Below, one piece after another: positions 1-11,347 of a DNA stretch of 64,000 nucleotides. A program made the position numbers and the translations under genes. The number at the start of each line of letters is the position of its first letter. Position 1 is the first letter of the stretch. This DNA comes from Coptis chinensis (taxonomy: Eukaryota; Streptophyta; Magnoliopsida; Ranunculales; Ranunculaceae). Location: NCBI GenBank assembly GCA_015680905.1, contig CM027380.1:54701001-54765000 (forward strand). The letters run 5' to 3'. The notes beneath the pieces were generated by a model. That model ran no database searches, was not told the DNA's origin, and saw only the letters and a list, made by a program, of their open reading frames with translations.

Positions 1-1086
1 AGATTTGTGTATTTAATTATCCTCTAAGAAATTTTGAAGCCACTATACTTCTTCTCCAGTCTTGTCAACGCTATGAATTTTGATTCCATAGTGGACCTTG
101 ATATCTGCGTTTGCTTTGAGGATTTTCTTGAAATTTATGCATCTCTCCTAGAGCAAAACACCACATTTGATGTCTTTTGAGTAATGCTTCAACAAATTTC
201 CAATTTTGAATTGATTAATTCAAGGAGATACATAATCCCCCACATTTTCCAATTTCTCATGACAAAGTCAATAAATTAAAAAACCATTTAGATATATATT
301 TTTCAAGTGAGGTGTCTTGTTAAAGAATGTCACATATCATTCATATAGTGTCTAAACACTTCTAAGACCTCAATTTGCTTACAAGTATGTTGATATTCAC
401 AAGATTGAATAGTCAACAATTTAGTACTTCTATTGGTTATTGGTTATGTTCACAAAGAGTCACAAAAACTCCTAGTCTTGAACCTTATCTTACCAACAAG
501 CCGGTGTCCTGTTCGAAATATCTTGGTTCTACTTCCAAGTGTTTGCCTTTTCAAACAGTCGCACCTTTTAGTCAAGTTCACTTTAATTCCACCCATATTC
601 GTCAACCATCTTTATTTAAACCCAAACCATATGACGCCAAGACCATTACAAAGACCATGACGGTTAATTAAGTTACTGGACGTCCATTAAATTGGACACA
701 AACTAGTGTGTTTCAAGCACTTCATCGACGCAAATCGACTTTCCATCCAATCAGTACATGAACCATTCCCTTCTTTCACATCTCTTCAAACGGATTGAAG
801 GAATTTCGAAGGTCACCTTAGTGTTCACTACTAAAGAACTGCCAAAATATAATTTCTGAGTGTGTAATTAACTAGAAATGCTACCTGTTCCATTGCATGG
901 AAAGATCATAGTGATGAACTATGACAAGAAAATGTTTCTGCCACATATCAATCTTTTGACCACCGCTTCTCAACGAAACGTGAACAAAACGCTTTTGTCT
1001 TACAAATAATAAAATGCTTTTAGAACCCTTTTAGCACCCGCCATTCCTAATATCTAGAATGAAACAAGGATTCTCGGAATCTTGGA
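1..1086. other. Unresolved, probably decayed Gypsy DNA
   Basis: No intact gene is visible. The minus strand just past the protease fragment (about 1030-1086) still reads like the Gypsy stretch that follows retropepsin, with a short ENPCFI-like piece. Beyond it the frames are full of stops. The 98-codon plus-strand frame at 375-671 has no recognisable domain. I infer an old retrotransposon body but cannot show it for the first 900 bases. Confidence 0.35.
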
Positions 1087-1444
1087 TCATAATCCCAAGT
1101 GTGGCATTACCACCACCTTGTTTGTTTTCAAGAAGTCCAATCCAAGAATGACTTGAAAATGGTCTAAGCGAGCTACCATCATGTCCACTTTTCCTAGCCA
1201 GTTGTTCATCTTAATGTCAACTTCCAAAGCGAGTCCTTTCACTAGTTCGACTTCTTGGTTCAAGCCTCTCATATAACCTTCACATTCTGCAAGTTTCAAG
1301 CCTCTCATATAACTTTCCTCGGATAAATACTCTGAGATTAACGTATGAGTCGAACCGGTATCTACCGTTGCTAGTATACACCTGTAGTTGTTGAGTTATA
1401 CTTCTACGAACATAAAGTCTTCATCCGTGACCAAAATGTTCATA
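1087..1444 (-). pseudogene. Ty3/Gypsy retropepsin fragment
   Basis: Read on the minus strand this is the aspartic protease part of a Gypsy polyprotein. It has the catalytic motif VDTGSTHTLIS (about 1335-1370), then the second family signature, VILGLDFL, followed by VVMPH. It is broken: an in-frame TAA lies just before the catalytic motif, and the reading stops after MPHLGL. A 36-bp in-frame direct repeat (starts near 1261 and 1297) duplicates 12 residues containing YMRGL. No reverse transcriptase follows, so this is a relic. The hAT-like element abuts its upstream edge. Confidence 0.75.
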
Positions 1445-1452
1445 CCATTTAA

Positions 1453-2287
1453 TAGGGGTGTGCACGGGTCGGTTCGGTTGGATTTGGATTTAAATCGACT
1501 ACCGAACCGACCCGTCCGGTTTGCTCAAATAGCCATTCGATCTGAATCGATAAGTTTCAGAAATCGATCAGTAACTGATCTGCAATATCGGGTCGGTTGT
1601 GTCGGATTTTCGGTTATAGATCAAATTGGGGAAAAAAAAAATCCAATGAGGCAATTGGAGGCTTGGACTCTCATACTCACTAAAATGGATTCCCCCATAT
1701 GCAATTGCTTTTAAAATTAATTTTGATGGATCGAGATGAGAAGTGTAATTTAAACTATTTTGATTTGTTTTTTTGGGTTATAAAGAGACCATTGAAGCTT
1801 CTCCTGTGGGTGTTGATGGGAGTTTAGATCTGAAGAGTTAGGTAAAAGGTGAGGAGAGAGAGATGGAATCTGATCGGTGGTTGTGGTTGTGTTAACTGTT
1901 AATGGTGAGTGAGTTTGATGATAACGAAGATGTGTTAATATTCAGAAATAGGAACTGTTGGCCCATATTTGATATGTGGAATCTTTACAGTATTCAATTT
2001 TGAGTGAGATGTGAACATTCAATGCACATCATTTTTTTGTTTTTTCGGTACCTATAAAAAAATCTAAAGTTAGAGGGTCCCATATTTCAAAATTTAAACA
2101 AATAATAGCTAAATTAGAGTCGGGTCGGGTTTTCACGATTTTAAACTGTCTTTAACCGAAGACCGAATCGAGGGACTCGGTTTTATGTTTTTTCAAACCG
2201 AACTGAACCAATTATACATGAATAACATACCAAAACTGCCCAGGTCGATCGGTTTAGTCGGTTCTCTCGGTTTTATGCAAACCCCTA
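1453..2287. mobile_element. hAT-like non-autonomous DNA transposon (835 bp)
   Basis: The left end reads TAGGGGTGTGCA and the right end, reverse complemented, reads TAGGGGTTTGCA, so the termini are short inverted repeats. The flanks carry an 8-bp target duplication with one mismatch: CCATTTAA (1445-1452) and CCATTCAA (2288-2295). Eight-bp duplications and the subterminal GGTTCGGTT-type motifs on both strands fit hAT elements. No transposase is encoded; the 108-codon frame at 1388-1714 crosses the boundary and is not a gene. It sits at the junction between a Gypsy fragment and a Copia fragment. Confidence 0.8.
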
Positions 2288-2302
2288 CCATTCAACGAAC
2301 TA

Positions 2303-2530
2303 GTAGGACTTGGCTAAAACCTTCTCCTTGTCAGTTTCATCAGGGCTTACATCAGGAGCCTTATCCCACAGAAACCTTGCCAAGTTAAGGGTGGTCAGAT
2401 AGAAGAGCATCTTCTGTTGCCAGCGCTTGAAATCAGTTCCATTAAACTTTTCAGGCTTCTCCCCATGAAGAACAGAATGGGGAACAACTGTAGGAACAGT
2501 AACAGTAGGTGTAGCTGGTGGTGTTGCCAT
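2303..2530 (-). pseudogene. Copia gag N-terminus, truncated
   Basis: The frame begins at an ATG (2530) and reads a Pro/Thr/Val-rich start followed by KPEKFNGTDFKRWQQKM and FYLTTLNLARFL. This is the conserved start of plant Ty1/Copia gag (the W-x-x-x-M core of the UBN2-type gag domain). It ends after about 75 codons at a stop, where the hAT-like element and the Gypsy fragment begin, so the zinc knuckle and pol are missing. It belongs to the LTR immediately upstream at 2643-3414. Between them lies a 112-base leader without a clear tRNA primer site. Confidence 0.8.
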
Positions 2531-2642
2531 ATTCTGAAATATAACCACACTTTGTTATTCCTTTAAACCAAAAAAGAAAAGAAAACAGAAACAAATTCTG
2601 TTTGGTAAAGAAGAAAAAGAAAAATGAAATCTATCTTAAGTT

Positions 2643-3414
2643 TGTAGGAAACTTTTTCCAATAATATACTTATTGTTAAGTAAACAAGAAAATCAAATTG
2701 ATATAACAAATATATCATGAACAAACCTTTAGTTCAATGAATGAACTTAATTTACCAAAGAAGATTCTGTCTTAAGTTGTTAGCTAGGAATATACAACTT
2801 AATTGTACTTACTCTTTACCAATTACCAAACTATAAAAACCTTTTGTTTTGTATGTGTCTTGTATTTCTTAGTTAAATCTGAGCCTAGTGTAGATACACT
2901 ATGCTCTTAAGACAGATTTTCCCCCTTACGGTGCTTGAAGGTTGATCGGAAACTGTCTCCCAAGATAGAACGGATTTTCTTATATAGAAAGCTAACACTT
3001 TAATTCTACATAATCAGCGAACACAACATAGTATTTGACTAAGAACAGAGAGAGAAGAAAAAGATCAGAACTCTGTGTGATTTGGTGTGTTTTTCTCTCC
3101 AAATTCATCAACTATTTTATAGGTGAGTGGTGCCTCTTCGAAACAACACAGTGACTCTTGGGAAAAAGTAAGAAATTCTTTGAAAAATCACATGTTTCGA
3201 AAGGACACACTATTTCGGCATAAAATATTGTTTCGAACTAGTGTCTATTTCGAAAGGTCACACATTTTCGGCAGGTCGTACATCCTTTCAAAAATGTTTT
3301 TCTCACTTTACGTACTGTTTCAAGAGAAATCTATTTCATCTCAAGTGGGATAACTTGAGAGACAAATTACTCATTTATATCTCAATAGATTTGTACAAAT
3401 CCATTTTTCTAACA
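2643..3414 (-). mobile_element. Copia LTR (772 bp), 5' LTR of a truncated element
   Basis: On the plus strand it runs TGTAGGAAA to TTTTTCTAACA, i.e. a TG...CA LTR read on the minus strand as TGTTAGAAAAATGG...TTTCCTACA. A second copy at 8800-9611 has the same ends plus a target duplication, which fixes the boundaries. Inside are short repeats around TTTCGAAAGG. The gag start follows on the minus strand at 2530. The LTR lies about 520 bp upstream of the NDC80 start codon and points away from it. Confidence 0.85.
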
Positions 3415-3730
3415 GTGATAGTATTACTTCTCTTGTCAAGTTAGGTAAAAAGTTATGTGGTTTTTCATCTCTCTCTCCCATGGCGCAAAGAATAAAACTG
3501 TACGGGGCGCGGCATTTTAGTAAATACCCTGGCCAGAAGAAAGCTCTCAAGTTGGCCGTGGGTTCATAACATTTCAATTAATTGGGGTGAAAGAAGAAAT
3601 TTGACGTAGTGGGACCACCAAAGACCCAAAGTCAAGCTTATCTAATAATAATGTATTTCCCGCTTCTAATTTCTCGTCTCAAAATAAAAATAAAAACAAA
3701 CCCCACGGCGGAACCCCCCGACACCAGTCC
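3415..3730 (+). promoter_or_regulatory. NDC80 promoter and 5' leader region
   Basis: This is the only host DNA between the Copia LTR and the first NDC80 intron, so the core promoter should be here or inside the LTR. An E2F-type site lies at 3656-3663. I see no convincing TATA box; the A-rich run near 3680-3700 is not one. The transcription start is probably between 3665 and 3720, inferred from the position of the leader intron donor. Confidence 0.5.
3656..3663 (+). promoter_or_regulatory. E2F-type site TTTCCCGC
   Basis: Exact match to the plant E2F consensus TTTSSCGC, 268 bp upstream of the NDC80 start codon. NDC80 is a mitotic kinetochore gene, and E2F control of cell-cycle genes is established in plants; regulation of this copy is inference. 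A single 8-bp match can occur by chance. Confidence 0.5.
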
Positions 3731-3913
3731 GTAAGTTTTGTTTTTAAATACAAATTTCAATTTGTTTTAGTTAATTCGTTCAGAAACATAGGGTCATTTA
3801 AGTGGGTTTAATTTATTAGTTGAATCTAGGTTTATCCTTTCTAGATTCTTTAACATGAAATTCTAGTATGTATTTGTAACATTTTTTCACATACATATAA
3901 ATCTCGTTTACAG
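3731..3913 (+). other. Likely 5' UTR intron of NDC80
   Basis: A strong donor, GTAAGT, at 3731 and an acceptor, TTTACAG, ending at 3913 bound an AT-rich 183-bp stretch just before the start codon at 3932. The leader exon would end at 3730 and the second exon begin at 3914. This is inferred from splice signals only. Confidence 0.55.
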
Positions 3914-3931
3914 GATTGTACTAGTGAAAAG

Positions 3932-6900
3932 ATGAGAGGAGGAAGAGTAGGCGGTGGTCAAAAAAGGTTGAAGCAAGAAGCTATAAAACAAGAGACTCCT
4001 AGTCAATATATCATTGCTAGTAACCGAGATTCCGATGCTAGTTACGCTACCAATCGTCCGTCATCTTCACTTGGCTGTATGTCTAACGTTCCAATTACTG
4101 ACCGGTCTTACCAGTCTTCTGCCATTCGTGCTATAAGAAATTATCTTTCGTTATATTCCAAACCTTATTTTAACAAACCACCTCCTCCTTCTGCTAAAGA
4201 CATTACCGACACTATTCGCTTCCTTATCACCCAATTTGACTGGCCTAGTAATAGTGGTAAACTTGAGGACGATTTACCTTCTTTGTTGAAATTCATGAAC
4301 TGTCCTATTAAACTTAACAAGTCTGCTCTTAAAGCACCTGGTACTCCTCATGCTTGGCCTTCTCTTCTTGGTGTTATATATTGGCTTGTTCAAATCGCGC
4401 AGTACAGTGATCATAAGTTGAATAGTTCTGCTACTGCAAATACTTCAAACCACTCGTTTTTTCAAGATAATGAGCTTCTTATGTATGGGCTTGAAAGTTA
4501 TTCTTATTTTATTAGTGGTGATGACGATTCTGTTGATAAGTTGGATAAGAAATTTGTTGACAAGTTGGCAGCGAAAAATGATGCTGAGGCTGAAGAGGTT
4601 AGTGAAATGGAGAAGGAGGTTTTTAATTTGGATGAGAAGCTTCAAGCAATGAGATCTGATCCATCGGCTAAAGAGAAACTTGAGAAGGAGAAGGCCATGC
4701 TGGAAGAGGATATAAGGAAATTTCATGTTCTTATCGATGGATTTAAGTGTAATATTATGGAACTAGAGAAGGGGCTGGAGAGAATGGAGAAGGAATTGGA
4801 GATGAAGAATTCAGAGAATCAGAGGATAATTGAGGAGAATATGGAGTTGAAGAAGTTTCTGGAATCCCAAATGTTTAATTCGAGGGATGTGGAGAGGATT
4901 AGAAGGGATATCCAGGCATTGGAAAGAGAGATTTCAGAGGCTGAAACAGCAAGAAATGAGTGGGAAGAGAAGTCTTGGGATGTCGATGCATTTCTAGGGA
5001 AAAAGTACAAGGAGCTTGAGAACCTCTCTGTTGAATGCAACCAGGCTATTAGAAGGTTATTTTCATCTTCTTTTATTAGGCCTGCTTTCTTATATTTGTA
5101 TTATAGTCTCGTTTTTCTTAGGCACCATTTAGTCTTGTCCAATCAAGAGTCTATTATATTAGTTAGTCTCTATATGACTGTGATTATGTGATACACAGTT
5201 TTCATTGTTTCAGGGCAAAATAAAAAATAAAAAATAAAAAATTGAACAATGTATCTCTTTAACATAAAAAACACAAAATGGCACATGCATATATATACCT
5301 CCAGAGAAATTGTCAAATTGTAGGACATGAATCATTGGCTCAATGGTTGTGCACTCTCCCCCACGTGCTTGAGGCTGTTCTCGAAACTCACTAGCGTGAT
5401 GCCGTGACATGCAAGGCAGGCACCTGTAATGTCGTTTTGTTTAGTTTTAGTTCTAACCAAGGTTAAAAAGTGGTCATAAACTTGTAATGGATACAGCCCT
5501 TGCATGACCTTGATGGTCCTTACAGAATGGCCTCTACACTTTTTTTATGGTTAATTGTCTCCAAATATTGTCGTCAACTGTTGTTTAAGACTCTTTTTTA
5601 CATCACTTTATATAAGGGCAACAATTTTAAATGGTATATTTTCTTATTTCAGTATTTTCTTTTATGTTTCTCTCTTCTACTTAGTGGTACTCTTATCATC
5701 TTATGAACTTGACAATGGTAAGTTATGGACCCAGTCATTTCACCTTCACAGCAGCTGTTTTAAGACCTTGGTTAAGAGATTTTGTTTTCTTTATGAGTAA
5801 TATCAGTCTGTTCATGTTCCATTGACTTATCACCAGATTGTTGTTTGTGCTAACCGTGATCCTTAACTTACCATTGTTTGTCCTCATGACTAATTTCTCT
5901 AATTTTTTTCAGGTTAAAAATTGGAGATGACTTGCAATATAAGCTGAATAGCAAAGGATCAAAACCTGCTGATATATTGGGTGTTGACGACATATCTTTG
6001 CTTAAAAATACACTAATTGCTTTTGCAAATGACTTGAACAAAAGCTCGATGGCAAAGTTGGAGGAATTCATTTCCCTTCAGCAACAATCACAGGATAAGG
6101 ATAGTAAACTCAAGGAGAAAAGAAGCCTTCTCACAAAATTTTTATCTCGGATTGATGCGGTAAGTATAAAAGAGCTTTATAAAGCATGTCATTTGCTTAT
6201 TGTTATAAGTATTGTGTCGATTATATAACCGGTATGATGTTGAATAATGTTGAGGCATGTGGCTGTAGGGGTTTAAGAATAAAGTTTGTCCTATCAAAAA
6301 GAAAAGCTTTTTTTATCTTAAGTTGGTTAGGTTGCCGAATCTTGACCTGCCAAATTTGGCTAGGCATTCAAGAATTTGAATTTAAGTTCTAATCAAATTT
6401 CTAGTACCACTCCTCTATTTAGCTTTTTTTAAGCAGTCTCAACTAAGATATAAATGATAGGTATCATATTAAATAAAACCCTTATACCATTGTTCTGCCA
6501 ATGGTTAATCACCATTTCAGGTTGAATCTCAACTAAGTGTAGTGGAGAAGGAAATACAGGAGTACGCATCCATGTGTTCTGCGGAAGCTAAAAGAATTAC
6601 TGAAGATCTTGAACAGGAGATGCATAAATTGGATAAGAGGGAACGAGAAGCAGATGAGTTTCTGAAGGTATATTTCGTTTCACATCATTTCTGTTTCGAT
6701 TATAATATATTAATATATGGGAAATAGGATGTATTTACTGATATTCCCATAAATATTTGGGCAGACTACTAGCGCGAAGTTACAGGATTTGATTAAGAAA
6801 AATGATGAAGAAATCCAGAAGTGTGCTCATGAATTGTTCATACTAGTTGATTCAGTCTCAAAGTACAAAGAGAGTATGGAATCTACATTGCTAAATATTA

Positions 6901-6980
6901 GGAGGGATGTCTCGGAAACTGCTGAAGCTATCACAAATGTTTACAAGGGCTCCTTGGCAGCTGAGTTAGTCAATGTGTAG
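3932..6980 (+). CDS. NDC80: NDC80/HEC1 kinetochore protein, four coding exons
   Basis: Outer-kinetochore subunit that binds spindle microtubules as part of the NDC80-NUF2-SPC24-SPC25 complex. Coding exons by splice signals and frame: 3932-5055, 5913-6159, 6521-6667 and 6765-6980, giving 577 residues, the usual plant length. Residues about 1-60 are a basic, Ser-rich tail. About 60-165 is the calponin-homology head (RFLITQFDWP, the LKAPGTPHAWPSLLGVIYWL core). From about 200 to the end is long Glu/Lys-rich coiled coil, interrupted near 375-410. The exon 1-2 join restores RRLKIGDDLQYKL, as expected for the family. All junctions are GT-AG and keep frame. No stop or frameshift is seen, so it is probably functional. 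The start follows the leader intron acceptor by 18 bases. Introns are 857, 361 and 97 bp. Confidence 0.95.
5335..5388 (+). repeat. SINE-like tRNA-derived piece in NDC80 intron 1
   Basis: Within intron 1, TGGCTCAATGG (5335-5345) resembles an RNA polymerase III A box and GTTCTCGAAACTC (about 5376-5388) a B box, at tRNA-like spacing. No clear tail or target duplication was found, so the element ends are unknown. It could also be a tRNA-like chance match. Confidence 0.4.
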
Positions 6981-8350
6981 GGTACACTTTTAAATTTCAT
7001 CATACCTTCACTCGACATATTTATACGTGCATGGTCAGGTCTGGGCACCCTGTATAGTTTCTTGCTCATGATTTCACTCTTTTTCTCCAATTGTCTGTCC
7101 CTTGAAACTAGAAAAAGGTGTGCAATGTGCATAGCTACATTTCCGTTATGGGCAGTTGTTTTTTGTTTTTTTTAGTGTGATTGAAAGGTGGGGTTGTTAA
7201 CAGTAGTTAACAGTGATCAATTCGCTCATGACTTCTATCATAATTTCGAAGTTCATAAGGTTTTACCATGTTTATTGTGACGCAACATTCCCATTTTGCC
7301 ATGTTTTTTCTTTGGCTGGAGCATAGGCTTTGGAGACTCCACTTGAACTTAGATTACTGGTTGTCTTACCTAGTAAAACTCAAGGCTCGGTGATTTTTTT
7401 GCAATTACAGGTAGAAGGAGGTTGGAACAAGAGAGCCATGCGGAGGCCTAAATGAAGTGTTTGCTGTGTGTTCTTTGTAGGTTTTGTAGGTTCTTGTGTG
7501 TAGCAAGTAATATTTGCTCCTTCCCCTTATTATGTATTCTGAGTTTGCTGTGTGACTGTCTGTAATATTACGGATCTCCATGGAGGATTTATGTTTTTCT
7601 TTTGGGCAACAATTCTTTTTGATTTTGTTTGGCAACAAAGTACTTGTTCGCTGATTTATCCCTGGGGAGAAAATAATTTAAAATTAAATTGCAAGCATTA
7701 CTCAAACATAATCATCACCATTCCCTCTTCCTTATACAAAAGCAACTCGTTTCGATTGAAAATTTTGTTGGCACCATCGCTGTGGTCGTAAAACTATGGT
7801 AAGAATTCGTGCCTCACAATTTACAAGCAGAAATATATTTGTCCCAGGTTTGCCTCCTTTAGTTTTCAAACGTACTCTACAGAGAAGTTGATGCGAATGA
7901 CATTTCGACAAAGATTAGCGGGAAATATGATTTTCAACAGCGATGTACAAATATTACAGATGATTGAATGATGTTGTTCACTGACTATATGAGTCCGTCA
8001 CAAGCTTGGTTAGTTCTTGACGTATGTCTCCCTGACGATTATTGAAAGGTCAATGGCTCATTCGATGATTATGGAATCAGAATGCGATTTTGAGTAAAAA
8101 GAGCAAATGAAAGACTGAGATTCATTCTTACTGTTTATTGCTGTAGGATAAAGTATTTTTGTGCTACTCCTTGAGTTCTTGGAATATATACAATGCGATG
8201 GTTACATAATACTTACATTAGAACTACTTCTTCGAAAGTCAAAGCCCTCTTCTGAACCTTTTAAGTATATTTATCTGTTTTACCAAAAAAAAGTATATTT
8301 ATCTGATGATGGACCATGGAAACTTCAAAATACTTAACCTAGTTATATTG
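6981..8350 (+). other. NDC80 3' region and intergenic DNA
   Basis: The first few hundred bases should be the NDC80 3' UTR. An acceptor-like TTGCAATTACAG ends near 7410, so a spliced 3' UTR is possible. The rest is AT-rich, and short frames such as 7552-7791 are not gene-like. I recognise no other gene or element here. Confidence 0.45.
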
Positions 8351-8354
8351 GTGC

Positions 8355-8480
8355 AGGTCGCCTGGTCTAGTGGTCTCTAGTTTGGCCATGTACTAAGAAA
8401 TTTTGGTTTTGAATCCAGGGATCCTTCAAACATTACGCAAGGGATGAAGTGGTAACTGACATCTCAATTATTTAAGTACA
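8355..8480 (+). repeat. SINE-like element with A and B boxes
   Basis: GTCGCCTGGTCTAGTGG (8357-8373) matches a pol III A box and GGTTTTGAATCC (8405-8416) a slightly degenerate B box, about 32 bases apart, as in plant tRNA-derived SINEs. The 3' end is uncertain. It lies just before the retrotransposon 3' region that begins near 8560. Confidence 0.5.
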
Positions 8481-8559
8481 TTCTTGAAACCCTGAGATTG
8501 TTCACAAAAGTAAATTAAGTTAATCAACTAATTTTATGATCGCAATCAAGTCAAGTGGC

Positions 8560-10258
8560 GGTACTCTGAAAAAATCAAATGAGTCAAAAATCGAATTCCA
8601 AAAGTTCAAAATAAAAAAGAGTTGATATCAAAAGAAACAAAAGTAAAGTTAGAACTCCCAAAAATCAAAATCATATGGAGTTACAAAGCCAAAGGGCTAA
8701 ATAATGAATCACAATTCGGAAGCAAAGAACAAAACAATGTTCTTTTCTAGTTACAAGTATCTTGAAGACCCGATTTCTCAACTTATCAGATTTTGTTTTT
8801 GTAGGAAAAGTAAACAAGAAAATCAAATTGATATAACAAATATATCATGAACAAACCTTTAGTTCAACGAATGAACTTAATTTACCAAATAAAGATCCGT
8901 CTTTAAGTTGTTGGGAATATACAACTTAATTGTACTTACTCTTTTACCAATTACCAAACTATACAAATTTTTTGTCTTGTATATGTCTTGTACTTTTTAG
9001 TTAAATCCGAGCCTAGTGTAGATACACTATGTCCTTAAGATAGATTTTCCCCCTCACGGTGCTTGAAGGTTGATGAGAAACCTGTTTCCCAAGATAGAAC
9101 GGATTTCTTATATATAAAAGCTAGCACTTTAATTCTATAGAATCAACGAACACAATATAGTATTTGACTAAGAATAGAGGGAGAAGAAAAATATCAGAAC
9201 TTTGTGTGATCTGGTGTTTTTCTCTCCAAATTCATCCACTATTTATAGGTGAGTGGTGTATTTTCGAAACAACACAGTGACTCTTGGAAAAAAGTAAGCA
9301 ACTATTTAAAAAGTCACATATTTCGAAAGGACACACCATTTCGGCATAAAACACTGTTTCGAACTAGTGCCTATTTCGAAAGGTCACACATTTTCAGCAT
9401 GATGCACTGTTTCGAACCAGTGCACATTTCGAAAGGTCGTACATTTTCAAAGCATAATACACTGTTTCGAACCAGCGCCCCTTTCAAAAAGGTTTTTTCT
9501 CACTTTACGTACTGTCTCAAGAGAAACCAATTTCATCTCAAGTGGAGTAACTTGGGAGACAAATTACTCATTCATATCTCAATGAATTTGTGCAAATCCA
9601 TTTTTCTAACAGTTTTTCCTTATATTTTTCTTTCTAAACCATCACCCTAGCCCCGAAACTCCTAATAAAAGACCTCTATCTCGATTAGGAATATGTTGGT
9701 GTGATAGTAACTGACAATTGTGATCAATCGACCCCGGTTTTCTTTGGACATCATTCGTGTATGTGAGGAATATAAATGTCCACTGCATCTGAGAGAATGA
9801 AACTTGAGTGAATTTATTAGAGAGTTTGTGTTTTAACACATCCCTGTGAGAACCCACCTTAAGGACGCTCTCCAAAAGTTTCGAAAACGACTCTGCTTTT
9901 ACATTTCATTGCTCATGTTTGCGCATTTATCTTTAGATGATTTAATTACTGTACATATGTTATTCTAAGTTCAAAGGAGCTTGTCCTCATTCCCCACTAA
10001 TGATATGTATAGGCTTATGAGAATAAATAAGGAGACAATGCCCTTTGTGCTAGATAGAATAAGTTTGTGAGTATCTCTGGAAAACGAGATTAAGCTCGTC
10101 CACTAGGGAATTCCTAGTGGTTTAAGATATTTTTGCATATGGTCAATGCATTCACACTCCGCGAAACGAGATTAATATAATAAATCACACATTTGTAATC
10201 TTAGTTTTGATCTCTCTCATTTTTGCTTAAGGACAAACAAAATGTTATTTGGGGGTTG
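8560..10258 (+). mobile_element. Gypsy 3' untranslated region (copy A), hosting a solo LTR
   Basis: This is non-coding DNA of a repeat family seen five times in the window (also 17712-19300, 48640-49206, 53371-54880 and 63440-64000, some on the other strand). Its signatures are the inverted CCTAGTGG...CCACTAGG segment, the phrase CATATGGTCAATGCA, and a block next to the LTR that reads TTGCTTAAGGACAAAC. It ends in a polypurine tract (GGGGGTTG, about 10250) followed by an LTR at 10260. So this is the 3' end of a plus-oriented Gypsy element with no coding region left. A Copia solo LTR is inserted at 8800. Confidence 0.7.
8800..9611 (-). mobile_element. Solo Copia LTR (812 bp) with 5-bp TSD
   Basis: Same family as 2643-3414 with identical ends (TGTAGG...CTAACA). 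It is flanked by GTTTT at 8795-8799 and 9612-9616, a perfect 5-bp target duplication. No internal region is present, so two LTRs probably recombined. It is longer than the other copy mainly because it has about three units, not two, of a roughly 58-bp repeat built on TTTCGAAAGGTC...GTTTCGAACCAGTGC (about 9317-9490). Confidence 0.9.
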
Positions 10259-10259
10259 T

Positions 10260-11185
10260 TGATCAGACTCCAAATGTGCATTTTATTATCTTTACAATGC
10301 TTTAAATATGTTATTTTTATGCTTAATAAACAGACAACTCATAGTTTTTGCTACCCTTTGCAGGTTACAAACTTTTTCAAACTACTTATCGTAAAAGATA
10401 TACTTTAGCGCCAAAAGAAACTCTATTAACGCTGCTTAGGAAGACTCGACTCAAGCTTATATGAGGAAGTGCAAAAAATTCAAAGTCAACGGTCAACAGT
10501 CAATGACTCAAACCCAAAAGATTGAAGATTATGGCCTTGTCTCAAAAGTAGTCTTGCACAGCTTGCTCAAGAAGAAAACCAAAAGCAAAAAGAAAAAAAC
10601 AAACTCATGAGGTGTCTTGCATCTAGGAAAAAGCATAAAACAAACTCATGAGGTAGTTTGAATCCAAGGGAGAAGGGCAAATCTATAACTTGTAAAAGGT
10701 GGCGAATATAAACTAAAAAGTGATCAGAGAGAGAGCACCTATAATTAATCTATGGTAATTTAGGAGTAGTGTAGAATTTTAATTCAAGTCCTTTATTTTC
10801 AAGTCTTTTATTTGAATTATTTTATTTCATTTTTGTTGTTTATCAAGCTCTTCAATCTAAAGTTGTTTATCAAGTTTTTCATTCCAACTTTTAAATCAAG
10901 TTCTCTATGTTTTGCAAGTTATAATCAATGTTTTCATTCAACTCAAGTTTTCATCTCAAGTCTTTATGTTTGTTTTCATTCCAACCATTCTCTCAACATT
11001 TCATTTCATTGTTTTCATTCAAGTCTCCATTTTAAGTTAAGTCATCTTCTTCTTGCAAAACCAAATCAAAGTAGGAACTTAGAAAGATCAAACTCATTGA
11101 AACTACATTTCCTCCTTCTCTAAAAACTCTCAATTCATTCTCTTTAGACATTCCATGGTGAACCTCAAATACACCACAATCATAC
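10260..11185 (+). mobile_element. Gypsy LTR, TGATCAG family (3' LTR of copy A)
   Basis: It starts TGATCAGACTCCAAATGTGC right after a polypurine tract and parallels, segment by segment, the bounded 872-bp copy at 14554-15425: TTTATTATC, then CTTTGCAGGTTA, then a run of GGTCAA/AGTCAA motifs, then a T/C-rich region rich in TTTCAA, then GTGAACCTCAA. The 3' boundary near 11185 is approximate. The 103-codon frame at 10812-11123 lies in the T-rich part and is not a gene. Confidence 0.75.
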
Positions 11186-11323
11186 TATAATAGATTAATT
11201 GGCTCAACCGCCTTTAGTAGTGAGGGCGAGGCTCACTCCCTGAACTCACTAGGCTTAAGGAAAAGAATGGGGAAGGTGCTATTACGTCTCAAAACTAAAC
11301 CCATGTAAAATGTTCCAAAGTAC

Positions 11324-11347
11324 CTGAGATTTAAGGATATCATGTTC
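11324..11347 (-). pseudogene. EFTS: EF-Ts exon tail, cut off by the nested TE stack
   Basis: On the minus strand this reads codons for HDILKSQ followed by a GT donor (exon end at 11324). It continues exactly the EF-Ts exon interrupted at 47628, where the reading stops at ERERD/E. The pieces are separated by 36,280 bp of transposable elements. The 5 bases 11343-11347 (TGTTC) match 47628-47632 (CGTTC) with one difference, the target duplication of the outermost element. Confidence 0.8.

Noticed and set aside
3195-3290. TTCGAA-rich repeats as heat-shock elements
   Set aside because: The consensus needs GAA and TTC blocks spaced by two bases in series; here the palindrome TTCGAA has no gap. Not supported.
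10812-11123. 103-codon Phe/Ser-rich frame, membrane-like
   Set aside because: Lies in the T/C-rich part of an LTR whose other copy (15046-15291) gives a different frame; no conservation.
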